DNA of 6,648 nt from a candidate division LCP-89 bacterium (GTDB lineage Bacteria; Electryoneota; B3-LCP), in the NCBI GenBank assembly GCA_025774735.1, contig JALGZU010000158.1, positions 1 to 6,648 of the forward strand, given 5' to 3'. The translations under genes and the position numbers were made by a program. How positions within the stretch are numbered: the first letter of the stretch is position 1; each line of letters begins with the position of its first letter. Under the pieces are notes generated by a model. It saw only the letters and a program-made list of their open reading frames with translations, ran no database searches and was not told where the DNA came from. Positions 1 to 6,305 of this stretch are shown here, in pieces.

Positions 1-1
1 G

Positions 2-778
2 GACCGCATTCACCACGGCATGTGGAAGTACGTCGATCCCACCCATCCCAAGTACGAGCCCGGCAACCGCTTCGAGCAGTCGATCCTGAATTACTACATC
101 TATCTCGACGAAGAGATCGGCACGCTCCTGGAAAAGGTCGGAGACGAGACCGCGGTGCTGGTGGTTTCGGATCACGGCGCCAAGAAGATGGACGGCGGCA
201 TCAACTTCAACGACTGGTTGATCCGGGAAGGGTACTTGGCCGTCAAGCAGATGCCGGAAGGCCTGGCGAATCTGAAGAACGACAACATCGACTGGTCGAA
301 AACCAAAGTCTGGGGATCGGGTGGTTATTATGGCCGCCTCTTCCTGAACGTCAAGGGGCGGGAACCGGAAGGGCAGATCGAGCCGCAGGATTACGAGAGC
401 TTCCGGGATGAACTCATCGCGAAGATAGAAGCCATCACCGATCCGGACGGCGTCAATATCGGTTCGAAGGCTTTCAAGCCGGAAGAGACCTACCCGGTCG
501 TCAACGGGGTGGCCCCGGACCTGATCGTCTACTTCGGTGACCTGAACTGGCGGTCGCTGGGGACCATCGGCAATCCCACCATCTGGTCCTTCGAAAACGA
601 CACCGGCCCGGACGACGCCAACCATGCTCAACACGGCCTCTTCATCCTGCACGATCCGAGGAACCCGGGTGATGGCCGTCAGGTTAAAGAAGCTCACGTG
701 ATGGATATCGCGCCGACAGTGTTGAAGCTGCTCGACGATCCGATTCCGGATGACTTTGAAGGCAAACCGATCCTATAA
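2..778 (+). CDS. Type I phosphodiesterase / alkaline phosphatase superfamily protein, 3' part (5' end outside window)
   Basis: This is the C-terminal 258 residues of a metal-dependent hydrolase of the alkaline phosphatase superfamily (type I phosphodiesterase/nucleotide pyrophosphatase group, PF01663-like). The frame is open to the window's left edge. The first codons read D-R-I-H-H, the metal-ligand motif also found as D-R-I-N-H in the complete paralogue downstream, so the ATG at position 20 is internal and not the start. Further ligands are the Asp-His of VVSDHG (codons 170-175) and the His of the AQHGLF segment (codon 632-634). The segment [14 protein letters not shown] and the ending [11 protein letters not shown]...FEGKPIL are typical of the family. 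The nucleophile and first Asp ligand lie upstream, out of view. It probably cleaves a phosphodiester or phosphomonoester; a sulfate ester is possible given the superfamily. The substrate cannot be read from the sequence. The stop is followed by a 64-base gap and then cysC, so co-transcription is plausible. Confidence 0.9.
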   Translation, partial: DRIHHGMWKYVDPTHPKYEPGNRFEQSILNYYIYLDEEIGTLLEKVGDETAVLVVSDHGAKKMDGGINFNDWLIREGYLAVKQMPEGLANLKNDNIDWSKTKVWGSGGYYGRLFLNVKGREPEGQIEPQDYESFRDELIAKIEAITDPDGVNIGSKAFKPEETYPVVNGVAPDLIVYFGDLNWRSLGTIGNPTIWSFENDTGPDDANHAQHGLFILHDPRNPGDGRQVKEAHVMDIAPTVLKLLDDPIPDDFEGKPIL

Positions 779-810
779 AAAAATAACTCACCGAACGTGG
801 GCATTTAATC

Positions 811-830
811 TGGTATACCTAGAGAAGGGA
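811..830 (+). promoter_or_regulatory. Ribosome binding site for cysC, overlapped upstream by a weak extended -10-like sequence
   Basis: The purine-rich AGAGAAGGGA at 821-830 lies 12 bases before the ATG at 843. This supports that ATG over the upstream in-frame ATG at 750, which lies inside the previous gene. Just before it, TGGTATACC (811-819) has the form of an extended -10 element (TG-n-TATACC), but the region 17 bases upstream does not resemble a -35 box. The ribosome site is reasonable; the promoter reading is only a suggestion. Confidence 0.35.
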
Positions 831-842
831 AATACGAACACA

Positions 843-1463
843 ATGACCGAGACGAAAACTGAACGGGGATTTACGGTATGGTTCACCGGCCTGTCCGGTG
901 CGGGTAAAACCACGGTATCGCAACTGGTAGCGAAGAAACTGATCGAACGCGGGAAAAAAGTGGAAGTATTGGACGGGGACGTGGTGCGCCAGAACCTGTC
1001 CAAGGGTCTGGGCTTTTCCAAGGAGGACCGCGACATCAACATCCGGCGCATTGGATTTGTCTGTCACCTGCTGTCGCGCAACGGGATCGTGGCTGTGGCC
1101 GCGGCCATCAGCCCTTACCGGGCTATCCGCAGAGAGAATCGGAAGCTGATCGGGGATTTCATCGAGGTGCATGCGCACTGCGAAATGGACACCCTGGTAA
1201 AACGGGATGCCAAGGGTCTATATAAGAAGGCTCTGGCGGGTGAGATCAAGAACTTCACCGGAATTGACGACCCTTACGAGCCCCCTGATAATGCAGAAGT
1301 CATCTTCGATTCGGACAAGGAAACGCCGGAAGAGTCGGCTCAGAAAGTGATCACAAAGATCGAAGAACTGGGATATCTGGAAGCTGCGAAGACCGCATCC
1401 GGATACACCAAGGAAGAGGAAGAGAAAATCAACGAACGTCTCAAATCGTTGGGTTATCTCTAA
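843..1463 (+). CDS. cysC: Adenylyl-sulfate (APS) kinase
   Basis: A 206-residue cytoplasmic P-loop kinase that by family converts adenosine 5'-phosphosulfate plus ATP to PAPS, the sulfate donor for sulfotransferases and for sulfate reduction. The Walker A motif GLSGAGKTT is at residues 16-24, and LDGDVVRQ with the DGD motif at 43-50. [15 protein letters not shown] (57-71) and [12 protein letters not shown] (89-100) follow, and the lid region [19 protein letters not shown] is at 124-142, with DPYEPP just after. All are canonical for APS kinases. Length is close to the usual ~200 residues. The start at 843 is chosen because the conserved fold begins at once ([11 protein letters not shown]). An upstream in-frame ATG at 750 would overlap the previous gene by 29 bases and add an unrelated leader. 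After the kinase core, residues 180-206 form an extra tail ending [19 protein letters not shown], unusual for this family. No ATP sulfurylase or sulfotransferase gene is visible, so the PAPS role is inferred from family. A related nucleotide-phosphorylating role in glycan decoration is possible. Confidence 0.93.
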   Translation: MTETKTERGFTVWFTGLSGAGKTTVSQLVAKKLIERGKKVEVLDGDVVRQNLSKGLGFSKEDRDINIRRIGFVCHLLSRNGIVAVAAAISPYRAIRRENRKLIGDFIEVHAHCEMDTLVKRDAKGLYKKALAGEIKNFTGIDDPYEPPDNAEVIFDSDKETPEESAQKVITKIEELGYLEAAKTASGYTKEEEEKINERLKSLGYL

Positions 1464-1505
1464 AACACGACACAATTTGACCGCATTCATCCGAGATAGA
1501 TTCGA

Positions 1506-2858
1506 ATGAAATTTTTCCTGGGAAAAGGAAAAACCAAGCCGCAGCGCCGGGTAACGGTTATCGGCATCGACGGCACGCCGCATTCGTTTTTGAAGAAGCA
1601 TGTTGAAGCCGGAGATTTTCCGCATCTGCAGCGCATTTTGCAGGGCGGTGAGCTGCAGCGCATGAATTCAGTGCAGCCCTGCATATCATCGGTGGCCTGG
1701 TCCACCTTCATGACCGGCACCAATCCGGGCAAGCACCGTATCTTCGGTTTCGTGGACCGCAAACCGAATCCGTTCCAAATTTTCCTGCCCAATTCCAGCC
1801 ACATAGGTGCGGAAACCCTCTGGGACATTTTTTCCAAAGAAGGCAAGCGTGTGGCCGTAATCAACGTGCCGGTTACCTCCCCCCCGCGAGAAGTCAACGG
1901 GCTCCTAATTGGCGGATTCCTCTCTGTGGACGTTCTGAAATGTGCTTACCCGGCGGAGCTTGGAGCCCAGTTGAAGGAGTGGGATTACCGCATCGATGCG
2001 GATGCCAACCTGGGCCGCACGAACAAAGAGGCCTTCTTCGATGATCTCTTCGTAACTCTGGAGCGCCGCCTGGAAACGGCCCGCCGCCTCTTCGAGCGCG
2101 AACCCTGGGACTACTTCCAGCTGCACGTTATGGAGACCGACCGCATCAACCACTTCCTCTGGGAACACTACGAGAACCAGGATCCGGCTTACTATGGGCG
2201 CTTTTTGGACTTCTACCGCAAGGTGGACGAACTGCTGGGCGAATTCTACGACCGGACGGTGGATCAAGCGGAGTTCATCGTGCTGTCGGACCACGGCTTC
2301 TGTTCGGTCAAGAAGGAGGTTTACCTTAACCAGTGGCTGGAAGAGAGGGGATATCTACAACTGGGAGGGGAAACCCCCAAGTCCGTCGCCGATATGGAGG
2401 CAGGCACGAAGGCGTACAGCCTCATCCCCGGCCGCGTCTTCCTGAACCTTGAGGGGCGGGAAGAGCACGGCAGCGTGTCGTCCGGTGCGCAGGCTGAAGC
2501 CCTGAAAGCTGAAATCACAGAAGCGCTGCTGGAGATGACGGACCCCGACGACGGCAACCGCATCGTCGAACAGGTGGTGCGGCGGGAAGAACTGTACAGC
2601 GGCGCTTATGCCGATGAAGCCGCCGACCTGATCGCCATTCCCTATGACGGCTACGATCTGAAGGCCAACGTGCGGCAGCCAAAGATCACCAATAAGACTG
2701 AGCTGGTGGGGATGCACACCTTCCGGGATGCCGCGCTCTTCATCAAGGATCATCAGATCGGTGCGGACGACCCCGGCATCATCGACCTGGCGCCGACAAT
2801 CATGACCCTGATGGACATGGAACCGACTTCAAATATGGATGGGAGATCCTTACTTTGA
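1506..2858 (+). CDS. Alkaline phosphatase superfamily protein (type I phosphodiesterase/nucleotide pyrophosphatase-like), complete
   Basis: A 450-residue hydrolase with a full set of superfamily active-site positions. The first metal Asp is in VTVIGIDG (D22). The nucleophile is probably Ser61 in CISSVAWSTFMTG, by analogy with the Thr of nucleotide pyrophosphatases. The remaining ligands are D212 and H216 (METDRINHF), D262-H263 (VLSDHGF) and H404 (VGMHTFRDA). NPGKHRIFGFVDRK (74-87) is a familiar family segment. No signal peptide or membrane span is seen, so the protein is probably cytoplasmic. The ATG at 1506 sits 42 bases after cysC and 17 codons before the first beta-strand; its ribosome site is weak (CGAGA near 1493-1497). 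It shares many blocks with the partial gene at the left edge (SDHG, GR-FLN-GRE, TDPD, D-APT--L) but is clearly diverged, so the two are paralogues with probably different substrates. The next gene overlaps its stop, implying translational coupling. The substrate is unknown: a phosphodiester, a nucleotide-sugar, or a sulfate or phosphonate ester. Confidence 0.92.
   Translation: MKFFLGKGKTKPQRRVTVIGIDGTPHSFLKKHVEAGDFPHLQRILQGGELQRMNSVQPCISSVAWSTFMTGTNPGKHRIFGFVDRKPNPFQIFLPNSSHIGAETLWDIFSKEGKRVAVINVPVTSPPREVNGLLIGGFLSVDVLKCAYPAELGAQLKEWDYRIDADANLGRTNKEAFFDDLFVTLERRLETARRLFEREPWDYFQLHVMETDRINHFLWEHYENQDPAYYGRFLDFYRKVDELLGEFYDRTVDQAEFIVLSDHGFCSVKKEVYLNQWLEERGYLQLGGETPKSVADMEAGTKAYSLIPGRVFLNLEGREEHGSVSSGAQAEALKAEITEALLEMTDPDDGNRIVEQVVRREELYSGAYADEAADLIAIPYDGYDLKANVRQPKITNKTELVGMHTFRDAALFIKDHQIGADDPGIIDLAPTIMTLMDMEPTSNMDGRSLL
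2841..2857 (+). promoter_or_regulatory. Ribosome binding site supporting a TTG start
   Basis: GGGAGA at 2841-2846 lies 8 bases before the TTG at 2855-2857, a standard distance. No other credible start exists in this frame before the conserved cysteine motif of the encoded protein. The TTG shares bases with the TGA stop of the preceding gene (TTGA, 2855-2858), the arrangement expected for translational coupling. Confidence 0.6.
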
Positions 2859-3976
2859 GTTCCGCCGAACCGGGTGACAGCCAGAGCACCGAAAAGGTCC
2901 ACGTCGACTGCCGCCATTTCCTCGGGGACCGGCCCTGCAAACCCCACAAGGAACGGGGAATTCACTGCGAGGGGTGCAGTGACTACGATGCCATCGAACG
3001 GCGAATCCTGATCATCAAACTCGGCGCGGTCGGCGACGTCATCCGAACGACCCCTCTCCTGCATGTACTCGGAGGGAAGGGAGTGCACGTTACCTGGTTG
3101 ACCGAGACGCCGGAAATTCTGCCGGCTGAGCGGATCGACCGGATTCTGAATCTGGACGCCGCCACTCTCGCATACCTCCAAGCCACTTCTTTCGATGCCC
3201 TGTACAATTTGGACAAAGATCTCCAGGCTATCGCCCTCTGCAAGCTGATCGTTGCCAGCGAGAAATTCGGATTTACCATCGACCAGGGTGTCTGCGTTCC
3301 CATAGACGACCGGGCCCGGGGGAAATGGCTGACCGGCCTCTTTGACGACCTGAACCGGGAGAATAAATTAAGCTATCTGGAAGAAATCTTCGCCATCTGC
3401 GACAAAAAGTTCAAGGGCGAAGATTACATTATCAGACTGGATGATAGTCCGGCGTTCAACCTCGATCTGCCCCGCCCGCTCATCGGTTTGAACACCGGCT
3501 GCGGAGCGCGCTGGCCGTCGAGACTGTGGGCGTACGAACACTGGCTGGCTCTCACCCGCATGCTGGTGGAGAATGGCTTCGGAGTGCTGCTTTTAGGCGG
3601 ACCGGACGAGGATCAGAAGAACCGCAAACTGGCGGGCGCCACGGGAGCCACCTACACGGGCCACTTTCCGCTCAAACAGTTCCTGCACCTGGTCAACGAG
3701 GTGGACGTGCTGGTCACCGGTGTCACCATGGCGCTGCATATCGGTATCGGCTTGAAGAAGCGGATCGTGCTGTTCAACAACATCTTCAACCGGCACGAAT
3801 TCGAGCTGTACGGACTGGGACGGATTCTCGAACCGGACGTAGAGTGCCTGGGCTGCTTCAAACCCGTCTGTGACGACGACTGCATGAACCTCCTGCAATC
3901 AACCGAGGCGTTCGAGGCCGTGCTGAAAGAGGTCGAGCTGATCGAGACGGAGTTGCGTCCCGGTAGAGGTGATTGA
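2855..3976 (+). CDS. Glycosyltransferase family 9 (heptosyltransferase-like) with cysteine-rich ends
   Basis: A 373-residue GT-B-fold transferase of the GT9 (ADP-heptose:LPS heptosyltransferase-like) group, expected to act in the cytoplasm on a growing glycan. The N-domain begins at residue 50 with RILIIKLGAVGDVIRTTPLL, the diagnostic GT9 opening. The C-domain has LIGLNTGCGARWPSRLW (209-225), LLLGGPDEDQKN (245-256) and DVLVTGVTMALHIGIGLKKRIVLF (284-307), which forms the nucleotide-sugar pocket. Ahead of the fold lies a cysteine-rich stretch with C19, C28, C38 and C41, interspersed with His residues (CRHFLGDRPCKPH, HCEGC). A second cluster, C331, C334, C339 and C343 (ECLGCFKPVCDDDC), follows the C-domain. 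These may bind zinc or another metal or make disulfides. The TTG start overlaps the previous stop by 4 bases and has a good ribosome site. The donor sugar cannot be told from sequence; heptose is only the family precedent. Confidence 0.88.
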   Translation: MSSAEPGDSQSTEKVHVDCRHFLGDRPCKPHKERGIHCEGCSDYDAIERRILIIKLGAVGDVIRTTPLLHVLGGKGVHVTWLTETPEILPAERIDRILNLDAATLAYLQATSFDALYNLDKDLQAIALCKLIVASEKFGFTIDQGVCVPIDDRARGKWLTGLFDDLNRENKLSYLEEIFAICDKKFKGEDYIIRLDDSPAFNLDLPRPLIGLNTGCGARWPSRLWAYEHWLALTRMLVENGFGVLLLGGPDEDQKNRKLAGATGATYTGHFPLKQFLHLVNEVDVLVTGVTMALHIGIGLKKRIVLFNNIFNRHEFELYGLGRILEPDVECLGCFKPVCDDDCMNLLQSTEAFEAVLKEVELIETELRPGRGD

Positions 3977-4116
3977 CGATATGGGAAACAGCACGATGCA
4001 TGCTATGAACAGCAAAAGTTCTTGACTTTGCGGGCAGGCTTTATTAATTTTAGTTTTAGATTTCGAAGCAGGATTTTTCAACGCTGAACAGAGAGAATTT
4101 ATTCGCCGGAGCCGAA
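3977..4116 (+). promoter_or_regulatory. A+T-rich intergenic region, possible internal promoter
   Basis: This 140-base gap is the only sizeable one between genes here and is clearly richer in A+T than its neighbours from about 4005 to 4105. TTGACT at 4022-4027 matches a -35 box at 5 of 6 positions. Downstream the run TTTATTAATTTTAG (4040-4053) offers -10-like choices: TAATTT at 4045-4050 with a 17-base spacer, or TATTAA at 4042-4047 with only 14. Neither is a strong match. An imperfect hairpin, GCAAAAGT (4012-4019) with ACTTTGC (4025-4031), one bulged A and a 5-base loop, overlaps the -35-like box. It is not followed directly by a U-run, so it is not a standard terminator. The region may drive the downstream SDR-GT2-export genes as a separate unit. 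Evidence is composition and weak motif only. Confidence 0.3.
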
Positions 4117-5172
4117 GTGGAGTACCGGGGACGCCCTGTGCTGGTGACCGGCGCGGACGGCTTCGTGGGCTCGCATCTCACGGAGACTTTGGTCGGCTGG
4201 GGAGCAACGGTTTATGCTCTGGTGAGACGGCCGCTCGAGAACCTGCGTCATCTCACGCATCTGCGCGATCAAATCGCCTTTCTCAGGACGGAACTCGGTG
4301 ACGGTGAGCAGGTCTTACGGGAGTTGGAAGTGTTACAGGGCGAGGAGGGGATTATCGTCTTCCACCTCGCCGCCGAAGCCCACGTGGGTGATTCCTGGAT
4401 CGATCCGGACAGGACGCTGCGCTCCAATATCGTCGGAACCCTGAACTTGCTCGAAGCGGTGCGTAAACTGAACCTGAAGCTGCACCGTTTCGATTACGCC
4501 GGTTCGTCCGAAGAATACGGCAGTTTCGACGCTTCCAGAGCAGCGGATTACCGCCGTCATGAAAGCGGCAGCATTCTGTTGAATGAGTCGTCGCCGCTGA
4601 ACCCGAAGAGCGTCTACGCCACCAGCAAGGTGGCAGCCGATTTCCTCTGCCGGAACTACTTCGACGCCTACGGTATTCCGGTGGTGGTGACGCGCATGTT
4701 CAATAATTTTGGTCCTCGCCAGAGCCCCCGTTTCATCACGGGTACGGTGATTACACAGGCGTTGGACCGCGTCAAGGTCGAGATCGGCTGGCCTCACGCC
4801 CGGCGGGATTTTACTTACATCGAAGACGGCGTGCGCGGTCACCTGCTGGCGGCGATAAATGGCGATCCCGGTCAGGTGTACGTCTTCGGCCAGGGCAGGA
4901 ACGTTTCCATCGGCGATTGGGCCCGCAAAATCCTCGATCTGGGCGAACAACACGGACACTGGAATCACCGGGAATTGGTGAGCAGAGAAGACAGATACCG
5001 TCCCGGCAAAACGGACGAAGCCGATCTTCTGGCCGATTCGTCGCGTCTGCATGAAACCTGCGGCTGGACGCCGGAAGTGACTTGGGAAGAGGGGATTTTG
5101 AATTCGATTCGTTGGTACTCGGATAACTGCGCCATCTGGAAAGACATGATAGACTGGGAAACACCCCGATGA
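4117..5172 (+). CDS. NAD(P)-dependent nucleotide-sugar epimerase/dehydratase (extended SDR; 4,6-dehydratase-like)
   Basis: A 351-residue cytoplasmic extended short-chain dehydrogenase/reductase that modifies a nucleotide-activated sugar for the glycan. The Rossmann glycine motif is TGADGFVG (11-18), HLAAEAHVGDSW is at 83-94, and the active-site strand YAGSSEEYG spans 127-135. The catalytic YxxxK is Y167/K171 in SVYATSK. TRMFNNFGPRQSPRFI (192-207) and RRDFTYIEDGVRG (229-241) are typical substrate-domain segments. The ending RPGKTDEADLLADSSRLHE, then WTPEV, is the usual C-terminal block. A Ser-Ser-Glu arrangement at 130-132 matches the Thr/Ser-x-Glu of GDP-mannose 4,6-dehydratase better than a simple epimerase, but decarboxylases share it, so the exact reaction is open. 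The GTG at 4117 is preferred: GGAG at 4108-4111 lies 5 bases upstream and the fold begins 8 codons later. The frame stays open back to 4060 without an ATG; a CTG at 4084 is an alternative. The stop overlaps the next start (ATGA). Confidence 0.88.
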   Translation: MEYRGRPVLVTGADGFVGSHLTETLVGWGATVYALVRRPLENLRHLTHLRDQIAFLRTELGDGEQVLRELEVLQGEEGIIVFHLAAEAHVGDSWIDPDRTLRSNIVGTLNLLEAVRKLNLKLHRFDYAGSSEEYGSFDASRAADYRRHESGSILLNESSPLNPKSVYATSKVAADFLCRNYFDAYGIPVVVTRMFNNFGPRQSPRFITGTVITQALDRVKVEIGWPHARRDFTYIEDGVRGHLLAAINGDPGQVYVFGQGRNVSIGDWARKILDLGEQHGHWNHRELVSREDRYRPGKTDEADLLADSSRLHETCGWTPEVTWEEGILNSIRWYSDNCAIWKDMIDWETPR

Positions 5173-6290
5173 ATCAAGACAACAAGGCGGAAGCGTTCGA
5201 AGTTTCGGTGGTGATGCCCTGCCTGAACGAAGAGATCACGGTGGGGACGTGCATCCGGAAAGCCACGGAGACGATGGAAAAGGCGGGCATCCACGGTGAG
5301 GTCGTTATTTCCGACAATGGCTCTACGGACCGATCCGTCGAGATTGCTGAAAGTCTCGGAGCGCGGGTCGTGCACCAACCCGAAAAAGGGTATGGCAACG
5401 CCTACATCAAGGGTCTGTCGGAAGCGAAGGGACGTTTCATTGTCATGGCCGACAGCGACGACAGCTACGATTTGACCGACCTGGAACGCTTCATTCAACC
5501 CTTGCGCGAGGGCTACGATATGGTCATGGGATCCCGTCTGAAGGGTGAGATCAAGCCCGGGGCCATGTCCGGACTGCACCGTTTCGGCAATCCGATTCTG
5601 TCGGGTATCCTCAATGTGATCTACAAAACGGGTATGAGCGACGCTCACTGCGGAATGCGCGCTTTCACGAAAGAGGCGCTCAAAAAGATGCACCTGCAGA
5701 CGGCGGGGATGGAGTTCGCTTCAGAGATGGTCATCAAGGCCTCCAAGGCGAAGCTGAGGATGACCGAGATTCCCATCACCCTGCACCCGGACGGGCGTTC
5801 CAGACCGCCGCACCTGCGCACCTTCAGGGACGGCTGGCGTCATCTCCGCTTTATCCTGATGTACAGCCCCAGGCACCTGTTCGGCTTTTCCGGCACCCTG
5901 GTCTCGCTGCTCGGATTGGTATTACTGATTCTCTATTTCCTTCAGTCAGCCGACCTGCCTTCCGGAATACTGGGTGGAGTACTAACCCTGACAGGCTGGG
6001 CGATCACACGCTTCGGTTTTTACGCCCGGGCGCACCAGTTCACGCTGGAATTCCCCGACTGGGACCTCCCTTTGCAACGGTTCTTCGAACGTTTCAGCCT
6101 GGAGAAGAGCCTGATCCTCGGCGCGATCCGAACGACTATCGGAGTGATTATACTGGTTTCGGCCTATCAATTCCCCGCAATCTTCTTCGAGCGCTTGTTC
6201 CTGCTGGGGACGCTGGTGTCAGGATTCGGCTTGATGACCATATTCGATGCGTTTTTAACGCGCATATTACAGTTCGAAGGACTGAAATAA
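5169..6290 (+). CDS. Glycosyltransferase family 2 with C-terminal membrane domain (dolichyl-phosphate sugar synthase-like)
   Basis: A 373-residue GT-A-fold enzyme. VSVVMPCLNEE (12-22) opens the catalytic domain, ISDNGSTDRS (47-56) binds the nucleotide, and the acidic metal-binding motif is MADSDDSYD (93-101). GSRLKGEI (121-128), the FGN at 139-141 and DAHCGMRAF (158-166) are typical of the polyprenyl/dolichyl-phosphate mannose or glucose synthase group. After about residue 236 come four probable membrane spans: roughly 238-258, 264-284, 316-334 and 342-362. The enzyme therefore probably sits in the inner membrane and transfers a sugar from an NDP donor, perhaps to a polyprenyl phosphate carrier. 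The ATG shares bases with the TGA of the SDR gene (ATGA, 5169-5172), with GGGA at 5156-5159 as ribosome site, so the two proteins are probably made together. The SDR product may supply its donor sugar, but this is inference. Confidence 0.9.
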   Translation: MNQDNKAEAFEVSVVMPCLNEEITVGTCIRKATETMEKAGIHGEVVISDNGSTDRSVEIAESLGARVVHQPEKGYGNAYIKGLSEAKGRFIVMADSDDSYDLTDLERFIQPLREGYDMVMGSRLKGEIKPGAMSGLHRFGNPILSGILNVIYKTGMSDAHCGMRAFTKEALKKMHLQTAGMEFASEMVIKASKAKLRMTEIPITLHPDGRSRPPHLRTFRDGWRHLRFILMYSPRHLFGFSGTLVSLLGLVLLILYFLQSADLPSGILGGVLTLTGWAITRFGFYARAHQFTLEFPDWDLPLQRFFERFSLEKSLILGAIRTTIGVIILVSAYQFPAIFFERLFLLGTLVSGFGLMTIFDAFLTRILQFEGLK

Positions 6291-6293
6291 CCT

Positions 6294-6305
6294 GGGGTTA
6301 ATTTG
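6294..6305 (+). promoter_or_regulatory. Ribosome binding site and TTG start of the last gene
   Basis: GGGG at 6294-6297 lies 5 bases before TTG at 6303-6305, only 12 bases after the stop of the GT2 gene. This TTG is the only start that keeps the hydrophobic export signal in the encoded protein; the frame has no ATG, and its first GTG (codon 28) would remove the signal. Confidence 0.5.

Noticed and set aside
750..842. Upstream in-frame ATG at 750 as the cysC start, adding 31 residues.
   Set aside because: It overlaps the preceding gene, has no clear ribosome site, and adds a leader unlike APS kinases. The ATG at 843 has a purine-rich ribosome site and fits family length.
1477..1502. TTGACC with a downstream TAGATT as a promoter before the second phosphodiesterase.
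   Set aside because: The spacer is only 14 bases, and transcription would begin at or beyond the ATG at 1506, leaving no leader.
4012..4053. Hairpin plus T-rich stretch as an intrinsic terminator after the GT9 gene.
   Set aside because: The stem is short, A/T-rich and bulged, and the T-rich stretch begins about 8 bases later and is interrupted by A and G. The case is too weak to call.
4333..5052. Long antisense open frame (239 codons) opposite the SDR gene.
   Set aside because: It lies wholly opposite a gene with clear catalytic motifs; its product shows no recognisable domain and is a typical codon-bias shadow in GC-rich DNA.
4965..5693. Antisense open frame (242 codons) spanning the SDR-GT2 junction.
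   Set aside because: It crosses two well-supported genes on the opposite strand, is rich in His/Arg/Val as shadows are, and has no motif.
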